Of a DNA stretch of 64,000 nt, positions 33,916-42,264 are shown in pieces. Location: contig CAVSFF010000009.1 of assembly GCA_963727285.1 (NCBI GenBank), forward strand, positions 1-64,000, read 5' to 3'. A program made the position numbers and the translations under genes. Within the stretch, counting starts at the first letter, position 1. The number at the start of each line of letters is the position of its first letter. The notes beneath the pieces are model-generated. The model saw nothing but the letters and a program-made list of their open reading frames with translations, did not search any database and had not been told where the DNA came from. This DNA is from CAITWD01 sp963727285 (lineage in GTDB: Bacteria > Actinomycetota > Thermoleophilia > Miltoncostaeales > Miltoncostaeaceae).

Positions 33916-35072
33916 AAGACCTCCCGAAGGGTCGCCGCGGCGCGGCGACAGTCGTCGATCGTCGGAACCAGTGCAAACCTGATGTACCCCTCGCCGGACG
34001 GCCCGAGATAGGCGCCGGGTGCCGTGACGATGCCGTGCTCCAACAACCGCTCGGCGCACTCCTCGGAGGTCGTGCCGTCGGGAAGTCGGACCCACAGGTA
34101 CATGCCGGCGTCGCTGCCGTGGATCTCCAGGCCCCGGGCGGCGATCGCCTCGGACAGGATCTCCCGCTTGAGCGCATAGCGCTCCCGCGCCTCAGCGACA
34201 TGGGCCTCGTCGCCCCATGCCGCAATCGCTGCACGCTGCACGAATTCCTGGGGTGCGGTGCCCACCGTCGGGCGAAACAGTTTGAGGGCGGCGATGAGTT
34301 CCGGCGGGCCCGCCACAAATCCCGACCGGTAGCCGGTCATCGACGATCGCTTGCTCAGCGTGTTGATCGCCACGACATGCGAGCGATCGGCGCACTGGAG
34401 CGCCGACACGGGCAGCCCGTCGCCAAATCCGAGCTCCGAGTAGGCCTCGTCGGAGGCAATCCAGAAGCCGTAATGCGCCGCCCGTGCGGCCAGGCCCTCA
34501 TAGAACGCGAGTGACGCCACGGCCCCGGTGGGGTTGTTGGGGTAGTTGACCCAGACGAGTGCGACCCGCTTCCAGGCGTCCTCCGGCACGGCGCCGAAGT
34601 CCGGCAAAAACCCGCGATCGGCGGTCAGCGGCAGGCTGAGTACCTCGGCACCGGCAAAACGCGCGCCCCGGGCGGGCACCGGATAGCCCGGTTCGGTGAC
34701 GATCACCAGATCTTTGCCGCCCGGACGGTCGACCACCACCTGCGCCAGCGAGAAGACGGCCTCCTTGGACCCCAGGGTCGGCACGATCTCGGTGTCCGCG
34801 TCGAGCGCCACGCCAAAGCGCAGGAGCACCCAGTCGGAGATGGCCGTGCGCAGCTCGGGCAGTCCCGCGGCCTTCGGGTACTCCATCGTTTCGCGGACGC
34901 CGGCGACCAGCGCCTGGCGAATGACCGCGGCGGTCGGCTCGCGTGGATCCCCGACCCCGAAGTCGATCAGCCGGACCCCCGCCTCGACGACGCGGCGCTT
35001 GGCGTCGTCGAGGCGGGCGAACGGATACGTCCCGACCTCCCGCACGACCGGTGAGATGGGCCCCCCGGTCAC
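33912..35072 (-). CDS. dapC: N-succinyldiaminopimelate aminotransferase
   Basis: PLP-dependent class I/II aminotransferase that makes N-succinyl-LL-DAP. The 386-aa protein shows LIDFGVGDPREP, GSKEAVFSL, VWVNYPNNPTGAV with the cofactor-contacting asparagine, the aspartate in WIASDEAYSELGFGD, and the Schiff-base lysine in INTLSKRSSMTGYRSGF. Placed between dapE and dapD with GTGA overlaps on both sides, which supports the pathway assignment over a general aminotransferase. Start GTG 35072. Confidence 0.92.
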   Translation of the reverse strand: MTGGPISPVVREVGTYPFARLDDAKRRVVEAGVRLIDFGVGDPREPTAAVIRQALVAGVRETMEYPKAAGLPELRTAISDWVLLRFGVALDADTEIVPTLGSKEAVFSLAQVVVDRPGGKDLVIVTEPGYPVPARGARFAGAEVLSLPLTADRGFLPDFGAVPEDAWKRVALVWVNYPNNPTGAVASLAFYEGLAARAAHYGFWIASDEAYSELGFGDGLPVSALQCADRSHVVAINTLSKRSSMTGYRSGFVAGPPELIAALKLFRPTVGTAPQEFVQRAAIAAWGDEAHVAEARERYALKREILSEAIAARGLEIHGSDAGMYLWVRLPDGTTSEECAERLLEHGIVTAPGAYLGPSGEGYIRFALVPTIDDCRRAAATLREVL

Positions 35073-36169
35073 GGCGACGGGACGGTGTCGTCGCCGGCGA
35101 TGAACCGGACCAATGCGGTGTAGGTGCGCACGAGTGCGGCGATCGACACCCGCTCGTCCCGCGTGTGCGCCATCGCGGTCGCCCCGGGACCGAGATTGAC
35201 CGCGTCGATGCCCACCTCGGTGAATTGGGCCACGGGCGTCCACGCCTGCTTGGGAGCAATCGCAAATCCGCCGCTTGCGACGAGCCGCTCCAGCACCGGG
35301 GTGGCGGGCGCCACGCGCCCCGACGGCGCGATGCTGGTGATCTCGAACTCGCCGGAGTCCCCGACCAGGCCCCGTATCACCGCGACGGCCTCGTCCGGGG
35401 TGCGGTCGGGGGTGAATCGGTAGTTGACATGACACTCGACGAGGTCGGGAATCACGTTGTCGGCGATCCCCCCGTGGATACGGGTGACGCTGACGACCTC
35501 GGTGAAGGGCAGGCCCTGGATCTCGACGACCCGCGGGGGCGTGGCGACGAGGTCCGCAAGGCCGGCCACGGCGCGGTCGATCGCGTTGTCACCGCTCCAC
35601 GGCCGTGCCGAATGGGCCGCGCGCCCGCGGAACCGCAGCGTCCCGTTCAGGTTTCCCACACATCCCGACTGGATCGTGTTGTCCGTCGGCTCGAGGACGA
35701 TCGCGAGCGCCGCGTCGGCAAGTTTCGGGCAGGCGGCGAAGGCGGCGGGGAGTGGGCTCTCCCGCACCGGCAGTTCCTCGCGCGTGAAGATCACTACGGC
35801 GACGTCGTAGGCGCGCTCGGGACGGTCGTCGTCGATCCATCGGGCGAGCTCGAGCATCACCGCGATCCCGCCCTTCATGTCGCTGGCCCCGAGTCCAACC
35901 ACCTCCGTGTCGGTGACCGACCCGGGGAAATTGTCCTGCGGCGGGACCGTGTCGACGTGCCCGGCCAGGATCACCAGGGGGACGCCGGGTCGACGCGGGG
36001 TCGCGGCGACCAGGGCCTCGCCGTCGTTAAACCAGGTCTCGAAGCCGTCCGGAATCAGGCTCCGCACCGCGCGCATGATCGTCGCCTCGCTCCGCGACAC
36101 CGAGGCGATGTTGACCAGCTCGAGCGTGCGCTCGGCAAGACGCGTTGCGATGACCGGATCAGTGCTCAC
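35069..36169 (-). CDS. dapE: Succinyl-diaminopimelate desuccinylase
   Basis: Dinuclear zinc M20 hydrolase that releases LL-DAP and succinate. The 366-aa protein shows LAGHVDTVPPQDNFPG, GLGASDMKGGIAVMLE, catalytic Glu in FTREELPVRESPL, LEPTDNTIQ, the dimerisation-domain GRAAHSARPWSGDNA and a distal His in ATAMAHTRDERVS. First gene of the dapE-dapC-dapD operon, with GTG start at 36169 eight bases after a -10 box. The operon faces away from dut. Confidence 0.94.
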   Translation of the reverse strand: MSTDPVIATRLAERTLELVNIASVSRSEATIMRAVRSLIPDGFETWFNDGEALVAATPRRPGVPLVILAGHVDTVPPQDNFPGSVTDTEVVGLGASDMKGGIAVMLELARWIDDDRPERAYDVAVVIFTREELPVRESPLPAAFAACPKLADAALAIVLEPTDNTIQSGCVGNLNGTLRFRGRAAHSARPWSGDNAIDRAVAGLADLVATPPRVVEIQGLPFTEVVSVTRIHGGIADNVIPDLVECHVNYRFTPDRTPDEAVAVIRGLVGDSGEFEITSIAPSGRVAPATPVLERLVASGGFAIAPKQAWTPVAQFTEVGIDAVNLGPGATAMAHTRDERVSIAALVRTYTALVRFIAGDDTVPSP

Positions 36170-36177
36170 GGCGCGAC

Positions 36178-36183
36178 ATGGTA
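36178..36183 (-). promoter_or_regulatory. -10 box for the dapE-dapC-dapD operon (leaderless type)
   Basis: Reads TACCAT on the minus strand and lies 8 nt upstream of the dapE GTG. It shares the 35-bp dapE-dut gap with whatever drives dut. Confidence 0.5.
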
Positions 36184-36204
36184 GATGTCATGATCCGGAT
36201 GCGC

Positions 36205-36660
36205 ATGTCCGACGAACCGCCCCGCCCGCACACCCTGCCCGTCCAGAGGCTGCATCCCGACGCGGTCCTGCCCGCACGGGCCCATGCCTGGGACGCCGGT
36301 CTGGACCTGGTCGCGGTCGACACGGTCCATCTCGAGCCCGGCGCACGCGGCGTCGTCGCCACGGGCATCGCGGTCGCAATTCCCGCGGGATGGGCGGGAC
36401 TGGTGGTCCCACGCTCCGGGCTGGCACGTCGTCACGGCATCACGCTCACCAACAGTCCGGGACTGATCGATGCCGGCTACCGGGGCGAGGTGCAGGTACT
36501 GGTGATCAACCACGACCGCGGGCCGCAGACGATCGCCGCCGGCGAACGCGTGGCCCAGCTGGTGATCGTCCCGGTCGCCATCGCCGACCCGGCGGAAGTG
36601 GACGAACTCCCGGACTCGGACGGCCGCGGCGGCGGCGGGTTCGGCTCGACCGGCCGCTAG
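36205..36660 (+). CDS. dut: dUTP diphosphatase
   Basis: Hydrolyses dUTP to dUMP, keeping uracil out of DNA and feeding thymidylate synthesis. All five trimeric dUTPase motifs are present: DAGLDLVAV, PRSGLARRHG, GLIDAGYRGE, RVAQLVIVP and GGGGFGSTG. In-frame ATGs lie at 36190, 36199 and 36205; I use the last (151 aa), although none has a clear Shine-Dalgarno. Divergent from dapE, convergent with gatD. Confidence 0.92.
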   Translation: MSDEPPRPHTLPVQRLHPDAVLPARAHAWDAGLDLVAVDTVHLEPGARGVVATGIAVAIPAGWAGLVVPRSGLARRHGITLTNSPGLIDAGYRGEVQVLVINHDRGPQTIAAGERVAQLVIVPVAIADPAEVDELPDSDGRGGGGFGSTGR

Positions 36661-36677
36661 GCGCACACGCCCCGGCA

Positions 36678-37424
36678 TCATGCCGAGCCCCGGGTGCCGA
36701 CACGGGCGATCGCGGCGTCGTGGGCCTGCTGCTCGAGGGTGTCGTCACGTCGCGCCAGCGCGACCGGAGCCCCGGTCGCATGCTCGAGCGCCCATTCGAG
36801 CAACAGGTCGGCCAGGCGCGGATTCTTCGGCAGCAGGGGCCCGTGGAGGTATGTGCCGACGGCGCGGCCGGTCACCGCACCCTCAGTGCCGTCATCGTCG
36901 TTGTTGCCGTGCCCGTGCACGACCCGCCCGAGCGGGACGCTCCCGGGGCCAAGTCGTGTGCGGCCGGCGTGGTTCTCGAACCCGACGACCGTCATCGACG
37001 AACCGGTCAGGTCGACGCTGATCACCACGTCGCCGATCAGCCGGGTCGGCCCGGCAACCGTATCGGCATCCAGCAGCCCGATTCCGGGCATCCGCGTCCC
37101 GTCGACACCCGTGTAGCCGTGGCCGGCAAGCTGGTACCCGCCACAGACCGCGAGCAGCACCGCCTGACCCGCGAGCGCCTGACGCAACGCGTCGGCCTTG
37201 GTCCCGGCAAGGTCCTCGGCGACGATCACCTGGTCGCGATCCTGGCCGCCGCCGAGGTAGTAGAGGTCGGCGTCCTCGGGGATCGGATCGCCGATTCCCG
37301 CCTCGATCACCTCGAGCTCATGCCCGCGCCAAGCCAAGCGCTGCCGAAAGACCGCGATATTTCCGCGATCCGCGTAGATGTTGAGTTCATCGGGGTAGAG
37401 GTGGCAGATCCGCACGGTGCTCAT
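36678..37424 (-). CDS. gatD: Lipid II isoglutaminyl synthase, glutaminase subunit
   Basis: Class-I glutamine amidotransferase that releases ammonia for amidation of D-Glu in lipid II by MurT. The 248-aa protein has the N-terminal DELNIYADRGNIAVFRQRL segment, the catalytic cysteine in LLAVCGGYQLAGHGYTG, and the catalytic histidine in TYLHGPLLPKNPRLAD. ATG 37424 overlaps the stop of the methyltransferase gene. In most genomes murT and gatD are adjacent; here one gene separates them. Confidence 0.92.
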   Translation of the reverse strand: MSTVRICHLYPDELNIYADRGNIAVFRQRLAWRGHELEVIEAGIGDPIPEDADLYYLGGGQDRDQVIVAEDLAGTKADALRQALAGQAVLLAVCGGYQLAGHGYTGVDGTRMPGIGLLDADTVAGPTRLIGDVVISVDLTGSSMTVVGFENHAGRTRLGPGSVPLGRVVHGHGNNDDDGTEGAVTGRAVGTYLHGPLLPKNPRLADLLLEWALEHATGAPVALARRDDTLEQQAHDAAIARVGTRGSA

Positions 37425-38185
37425 CCGGCCACCCCGCAGCGGTACACCTGACGTTCGGCGCCCGCCTCCAGGGGGCCGCCGGCGAAATCCCCGAACGCCT
37501 GCAGCACCTCGAACCCCGCCCGCGCCAGCAGGTGGCGGAGCTCCGGCGGGGTGAAGATGTGCACTTCGTGGTGGCGAAGGAATGTGTGTGTCACGCCGTC
37601 CGGAGCGATCTCGTCGACCCTGTGGGTGAACTGTGCCGTCTGGGTGACCGGATCGACCCACTCGAACCAGAACGCGTGTGCCAAGCGCGCGCCGCTGTCC
37701 GGGTCCTCGAAGATATCGCCGGCGCGCACGACCCCGATCGACGACTGGACGTCGACGACGTCGGGCATGGCGACGTCAAACCAGAACTCCGCTCCAGGAC
37801 CGAGGCACGCCCTGATGCGGTCCAGGCAGGCAATCTGATCTTCGGGCGTCGTCAGGACCTGCAGCGTGTTCATCGGCGCGATCGCCAGCGCCACAGGGCC
37901 ATCCAGCACAAAGGAGCGCATGTCGGCACAGATCGCGGAGATCCGGTCTGCAACGCCCGCCGTGGCGGCGCCCGCGCTCAGGGCCGCCAGCATCGCCGGA
38001 TCCGCATCGAGGGCGACCACGCGACGACCGTCCTGCGCCAGGGCAATGCTGACGCGCCCGGCGGCGGCGCCGACGTCGAGGACCGGGCCGTCAACCTGGC
38101 CGGCGATTGCCCGCCACAGGGCAAGATCCTCGGTGTAGTGCGCGTGTTCGCGCAGATAGCGCGTGGCCTCGTCGCGGTCAGTCAT
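37421..38185 (-). CDS. Class I SAM-dependent methyltransferase between murT and gatD
   Basis: A 254-aa cytosolic protein with a Rossmann methyltransferase core: GPVLDVGAAAGRVSIALA (motif I), VVALDADPAMLAAL, ALAIAPMNTLQVL, then a beta-barrel-like C-terminal part ending in RHHEVHIFTPPELRHLL. Substrate unknown. It is locked into the murT-gatD operon by stop-start overlaps on both sides. That hints at a role in peptidoglycan or lipid-linked precursors, but this is inference. An upstream ATG at 38200 would add five residues. Confidence 0.8.
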   Translation of the reverse strand: MTDRDEATRYLREHAHYTEDLALWRAIAGQVDGPVLDVGAAAGRVSIALAQDGRRVVALDADPAMLAALSAGAATAGVADRISAICADMRSFVLDGPVALAIAPMNTLQVLTTPEDQIACLDRIRACLGPGAEFWFDVAMPDVVDVQSSIGVVRAGDIFEDPDSGARLAHAFWFEWVDPVTQTAQFTHRVDEIAPDGVTHTFLRHHEVHIFTPPELRHLLARAGFEVLQAFGDFAGGPLEAGAERQVYRCGVAG

Positions 38186-39563
38186 TGGCCCAGTACGCAT
38201 CGGCGGCCCCGCGTCCGACCAGGATCGCGCGGAGATCGAGCATTGCGGTGTATGTCGGCAGGACGTAGAGCGGCCGGTCGTCCGGCGTCAACGAGATCGC
38301 CACATCCAGCGCCCGCCCGGGATCGGGGACGATGTGGACCCGGGAACGGTCCACTCCCGCATAGGTGAACCGCAGGGCCATGTCGTAGGCACGATCGCCG
38401 GTCACCACCAAGCTGCCGATCCGCTCCAGCAGCGGTTCGTAGTCGACGTCCCAGATCCAGCTGACGTCCTTGCCGTCGGCGGTGCGGTCGTTGAGTGCGA
38501 TCAGCAGGTGCAGCGGATCCGGGTCGAGCGCGACCGTCTGGACGGTGACGTTGGCGCCGGCGGGGTTCTTGGCCAACAACAGCACCAGCTCGCGCCCATC
38601 GACATGGAGGCGCTCGGCACGGCCGAAGGCCGCCTCGGCCGCGGCCAGCGCCGGACCGATCGTCGCCGGGGCGATGTCGAGCGCGATGGCCGCCGCGGCG
38701 GCGGCAGTCGCGTTGTAGGCGTTGTGGACGCCTGGCAGGGCGACGTGGGCGGCCAACGGTCCCGTCGGTGTCAGGATCTCAAGATCGATGGAACGCGTCC
38801 CGCCGAGCCGCACCGATCGCGCGGCGACGTCCAGATCGGGCCGTCGGGCGCCACAGGCCGGGCAATGCCAGACGCCCAGATGTCCGAGCGCGACGCGTGA
38901 GTAGGACAGCGGCCCGGCGCAGGCTCGGCACCGGATCGAGTCCGCGGCGTGGGGGAGGGCCCCGATGGCAATCGCGGGATCGTCGATCCCGAAGTACAGC
39001 GTGCGATGGACGCCGTCGGCCAGCGACGCCACCGCCGGATCATCGGCGTTCAGCACCAGGACAGTCGGTTCGGGAAGGGTGGTAATCATGCGGGCCCACG
39101 CGTCGGTGATGGCCTCCAGCTCGCCGTAGCGGTCGAGTTGATCGCGGAACAGGTTCATCAGGACCACCACGCGGGGGGCCAGTCGTGCCACGACCTCCGG
39201 CAACGCGAACTCGTCGACCTCAAACAGTCCGAACTGTGGGGCCGGCCGGGCCCGCGCACCGTCGAGCAGCGCGGTGGCGACGCCGTAGACCAGGTTGGCC
39301 CCAGCGCGGTTCGACACCACCGGCCAGCCCTCGGATCCAAGGCACCCGGCGATCAGACGCGCCGTCGTCGTCTTCCCATTGGTGGCCGACACCACCAGCG
39401 ACCCGCGCGAAAGATCGGCCGCCAGATCCTGGATCGCATCGGGCCGCAGTCGCAGGAGCACCCGCCCCGGAGCGCTGGTGCCGCCGCCGCGCCCGAGTCG
39501 TCGGGACAGGGCGCCGACGCCGCGCGCGATCGTCTGTGACGGGCCGCGCGGGGCGATGGTCAT
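38178..39563 (-). CDS. murT: Lipid II isoglutaminyl synthase, Mur-ligase subunit
   Basis: ATP-dependent partner of GatD that amidates the D-glutamate of lipid II. The 461-aa protein has the Mur-ligase P-loop SATNGKTTTARLIAGCL, VVLMNLFRDQLDRYGE, a four-cysteine zinc ribbon typical of MurT (CRACAGP and later CPACG), GVHNAYNATAAAAAA and the C-terminal DUF1727 region AKNPAGANVTVQTV. ATG at 39563 lies seven bases after rpiA. Confidence 0.93.
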   Translation of the reverse strand: MTIAPRGPSQTIARGVGALSRRLGRGGGTSAPGRVLLRLRPDAIQDLAADLSRGSLVVSATNGKTTTARLIAGCLGSEGWPVVSNRAGANLVYGVATALLDGARARPAPQFGLFEVDEFALPEVVARLAPRVVVLMNLFRDQLDRYGELEAITDAWARMITTLPEPTVLVLNADDPAVASLADGVHRTLYFGIDDPAIAIGALPHAADSIRCRACAGPLSYSRVALGHLGVWHCPACGARRPDLDVAARSVRLGGTRSIDLEILTPTGPLAAHVALPGVHNAYNATAAAAAAIALDIAPATIGPALAAAEAAFGRAERLHVDGRELVLLLAKNPAGANVTVQTVALDPDPLHLLIALNDRTADGKDVSWIWDVDYEPLLERIGSLVVTGDRAYDMALRFTYAGVDRSRVHIVPDPGRALDVAISLTPDDRPLYVLPTYTAMLDLRAILVGRGAADAYWAND

Positions 39564-39570
39564 CGCAACC

Positions 39571-40254
39571 TCACGCGGGAGGCGGAACTTCGGCGAGGGT
39601 GCGGACCGATCCGTCCGGCGCACCGATGAAGACGTCGTCCGGCCGCACCCGGAAGAGGCCGGTGTCGACGACGCCGTGAACCGCACGGGCGCGCGCGTCG
39701 AGATCCTCCCAGTCCGTTCCGGCAGGGACGGTCAGGTCGATGATCGCCAGATCGTCGTCGGAGCGACCCGGGCGACGCACGGGCGCGAGGTCGGCGAGCG
39801 CGACGGCAACGTGCTGCACGGCGAACGGGACGACCGCGATCGGCAGGACTCCCCAGGCGTCGAGTGTCGCGGCAATCTTCGGGGCATCCACGAGCACGAG
39901 GAACCGCCCGGCCGATCCGTCGACGATCCGCTCTCGCACCAGCGCCCCGCCGGCGCCCTTGATCGTGAGCCCCGACGGGATGACGAGGTCCGCACCGTCG
40001 AAGGCAATGTCGACCGGTCCGCGCATGCGGGCAAGCGGAATGCCGAGCTCGCGCGCGAGCGAGTGGCTGGCGCGGGACGTGGGCACTCCGACGCACTGCA
40101 ACCCGTCGGCGACACGGCGCCCGAGCGCCCTGATTCCGGCCGCTGCGGCACGGCCCGTTCCGAGCCCGACCCGATCACCGTCGGCGACCAGCCGGGCGGC
40201 CGCCATCCCCGCGGCTTCCCAGGCCCGTGTACGTCCGTCATCATGTGCACCCAT
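39571..40254 (-). CDS. rpiA: Ribose-5-phosphate isomerase A
   Basis: Interconverts ribose-5-phosphate and ribulose-5-phosphate. The 227-aa protein shows GLGTGRAAAAGIRAL (phosphate loop; the more usual form is GTGSTA), DIAFDGADLV, and KGAGGALVRERIVD with the catalytic lysine. First gene of the rpiA-murT-methyltransferase-gatD run. ATG 40254 sits 7 nt from a -10 box. Divergent from the MBL hydrolase gene. Confidence 0.92.
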   Translation of the reverse strand: MGAHDDGRTRAWEAAGMAAARLVADGDRVGLGTGRAAAAGIRALGRRVADGLQCVGVPTSRASHSLARELGIPLARMRGPVDIAFDGADLVIPSGLTIKGAGGALVRERIVDGSAGRFLVLVDAPKIAATLDAWGVLPIAVVPFAVQHVAVALADLAPVRRPGRSDDDLAIIDLTVPAGTDWEDLDARARAVHGVVDTGLFRVRPDDVFIGAPDGSVRTLAEVPPPA

Positions 40255-40261
40255 ACCCCTA

Positions 40262-40267
40262 AGGCTA
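40262..40267 (-). promoter_or_regulatory. -10 box for rpiA (leaderless type)
   Basis: Minus-strand TAGCCT, 7 nt upstream of the rpiA ATG. It falls in the 29-bp gap to the divergent MBL gene. Confidence 0.5.
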
Positions 40268-40283
40268 TGCGAGTTGCCAGACG

Positions 40284-41198
40284 ATGACCGAAATCGGGCC
40301 CGGAGTACGGATGATCGACACGCGCCTCGGTGGCCGCCGCGGTCTGACCAGCGCGTACTTGATCGACGGCACGCGGCCGGCGTTGGTCGACCCCGGCCCC
40401 GAGACGTCGGCGGCATTGCTGATCGGCGAGTTGCACGACCTCGGCATCGGCCCGGACGACCTCGCCTGGATCGTGCTGACGCACATTCATCTCGACCACT
40501 GCGGTGGGACGGGCGCGCTGGCGGCCGCCTTTCCCAGGGCGCAGGTGGTCGTCCATGAACGGGGGGCCCGCCACCTCGCGGAGCCCGCGCGCCTCGTGGC
40601 GGCCTCGCACGAGGTCTATGGGCGTACCGCCCCGCTGCACGGCGGTCTGACGGCAACGCCGTCCGAGCGCATCGTGGTCGCCCCCGACGGGCACCGCGTC
40701 GACGTCGGCGGCGGATCACTGGAGATCATCGCCACGCCCGGACATGCCCGCCACCACATGTCGGTGCTGCACGAGACGAGCGGCGTCCTGATCATCGGCG
40801 ACGCGGCGGGGACCCAGCTGGCGGGGGGCAACCTGTACCCGAACGTCCCGCCGTCGGACGTCGACATCGCCGCCGGCCGCCACAGCCTCCTGCGTCTGGG
40901 CGAGCGGCAGGTGACAACGATCACCCTGTCGCATTTCGGCCCCACCGCCGACGCCGAGGCGACCCTCGCCGACGCCGACGATGCGCTCGACCGCCTCGGT
41001 CATGCGGCCCTCGAGGGATACCGCGCCGGCGGCCGCGACGGAATCGCGGCCGCGGTCAACCGCCGGCTCCCGCTGGCGGCGACCGTCGGCAATCCCGAGG
41101 TCGTCGCGCTCTGGGAGTGGCTGTCCTGGGACGAGAACAACATCTTGGGCCTGGAGATCTGGGCTCAACGCCAGGACGCGGCAAAGGACGGCGCATGA
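40284..41198 (+). CDS. Metallo-beta-lactamase-fold hydrolase
   Basis: A 304-aa soluble hydrolase with the zinc-binding signature THIHLDHCGG (near residue 73), later ligands in ATPGHARHHMSVL, the bridging aspartate in IIGDAAGTQL and a final His in TLSHFGPTAD. Resembles glyoxalase-II-like or lactonase-like members of the fold; the substrate cannot be predicted. Its stop overlaps the NrtR-like gene start (ATGA). Confidence 0.88.
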   Translation: MTEIGPGVRMIDTRLGGRRGLTSAYLIDGTRPALVDPGPETSAALLIGELHDLGIGPDDLAWIVLTHIHLDHCGGTGALAAAFPRAQVVVHERGARHLAEPARLVAASHEVYGRTAPLHGGLTATPSERIVVAPDGHRVDVGGGSLEIIATPGHARHHMSVLHETSGVLIIGDAAGTQLAGGNLYPNVPPSDVDIAAGRHSLLRLGERQVTTITLSHFGPTADAEATLADADDALDRLGHAALEGYRAGGRDGIAAAVNRRLPLAATVGNPEVVALWEWLSWDENNILGLEIWAQRQDAAKDGA

Positions 41199-41869
41199 CG
41201 CAAGTCAGCGTCGAGCTGGTCGTCATGACGGTCCAGGACGGCGCCCTCGATGTGCTGCTGGTGCGACGGCCCGGCAACGTCTGGGCGCTGCCGCAGGGGC
41301 CAACCCTCGGATCACCGCTGGCCGTCGACGCCGCCCGGGCGCTGGCCGACCAGACCGGCATCACCGACATCCGACTCGAACAGCTCTACAGCTTCGACCG
41401 TGACGGTGACACGCAGGTGGCGGTCAGCTACATCGCCCTGATTGCGGCCGACCGTCACCCGCTGGCGCCCGGGACGGACATCGTCGAGGTGCGGTGGTTC
41501 CCGTTGGATGACCTGCCCGCACTCGCGACCGGACATGCCGAGTCCATCGGCTACGGGCATGCCCGGCTCCGGGCCAAGACGGCCTACGCGCCGATCGCGG
41601 TGGAGCTGCTGCCGGAGACATTCACGCTCGGGGAACTGCAGGCGGTGTACGAGGTGGTGCTCGGGGAGCACCTGGATACGCGCAATTTCCGGCGGGACGT
41701 GCTCGGAGGGGGCATCGTCGAGGAGGCCGGGACCGCCCGTCGCCCCGGCCCCGGGCGCCCGGCACGCTTGTATCGATCCCGCGGCACGGACTTCGCCGTT
41801 GTGGCCCGCGAGCGCCGGATCGCGGGCCGGATCGGCCGCACGGATTCCCAGGACTCGCCCACGGAGTGA
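41195..41869 (+). CDS. NrtR-like regulator with degenerate Nudix domain
   Basis: A 224-aa protein with an N-terminal Nudix-fold domain and a C-terminal winged helix (TFTLGELQAVYEVVLGEHLD; TRNFRRDVLGGGIVEE). The Nudix box should read G-x5-E-x7-R-E-x2-E-E-x-G. Here it is GPTLGSPLAVDAARALADQTG, with the catalytic glutamates missing. That is the pattern of NrtR repressors, which sense ADP-ribose and control NAD synthesis. No NAD genes are nearby, so the target is open. ATG 41195 overlaps the MBL stop. Confidence 0.82.
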   Translation: MTQVSVELVVMTVQDGALDVLLVRRPGNVWALPQGPTLGSPLAVDAARALADQTGITDIRLEQLYSFDRDGDTQVAVSYIALIAADRHPLAPGTDIVEVRWFPLDDLPALATGHAESIGYGHARLRAKTAYAPIAVELLPETFTLGELQAVYEVVLGEHLDTRNFRRDVLGGGIVEEAGTARRPGPGRPARLYRSRGTDFAVVARERRIAGRIGRTDSQDSPTE

Positions 41870-41893
41870 CGTAATGCCCATTCACGCAGGGGA

Positions 41894-41969
41894 TAGCGTC
41901 CGTATGATGTCCGAAGCAGGCGCGATCCTATGACGACTGCTCGGACCTCGCGCCGTTGCGTGGTAGCGT
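41894..41969 (+). promoter_or_regulatory. Two TAGCGTCCG boxes ahead of a small membrane gene
   Basis: The nonamer TAGCGTCCG occurs at 41894 and again at 41964, 70 bp apart, in the 131-bp gap after the NrtR-like gene. TAGCGT also appears as a putative -10 elsewhere in the window. The second copy would place a start near 41977, about 24 nt before the 42001 gene. I see nothing else in this gap. Confidence 0.4.
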
Positions 41970-42000
41970 CCGGTGCGTACCGAAGTGCGAAAGGATAGGC

Positions 42001-42261
42001 ATGGCGTCAGGGCACGACGAAGAGAACGAGCTGCTGCCGATCACCTGGCCGTTCCGCGCCGCCGGGACAGTGATGATCTTCGCCACGGTGTGGTTCTGCA
42101 TGGGGTGGGCGATTCTGGGCCAGGACAACGGCCACACCCTGGCCGGTCACATGACGGTGTTCTGGATCTCGATCTACCTGACCATCGCGCTCGTCGTCGC
42201 CGGCGGTATCGCGAATTTCTATCGGGAGCGCAAGCGCCGCAGTCTGCTCGAGCAGCAGTAG
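42001..42261 (+). CDS. Small two-span membrane protein
   Basis: An 86-aa protein with two predicted membrane helices, around AAGTVMIFATVWFCMGWAIL and MTVFWISIYLTIALVVAGGI. A short outside loop contains QDNGHTLAGH, and the basic tail is RERKRRSLLEQQ. No family recognised. ATG 42001 is preceded by AAAGGATAGG. Three bases separate it from the next open frame, so it belongs to a small operon with yqgE. Confidence 0.75.
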   Translation: MASGHDEENELLPITWPFRAAGTVMIFATVWFCMGWAILGQDNGHTLAGHMTVFWISIYLTIALVVAGGIANFYRERKRRSLLEQQ

Positions 42262-42264
42262 CGG

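Noticed and set aside
41903..41932. A nine-codon peptide (MMSEAGAIL) after a TAGCGT box
   Set aside because: Only four bases separate box and ATG, there is no terminator after it, and so short a frame is expected by chance.
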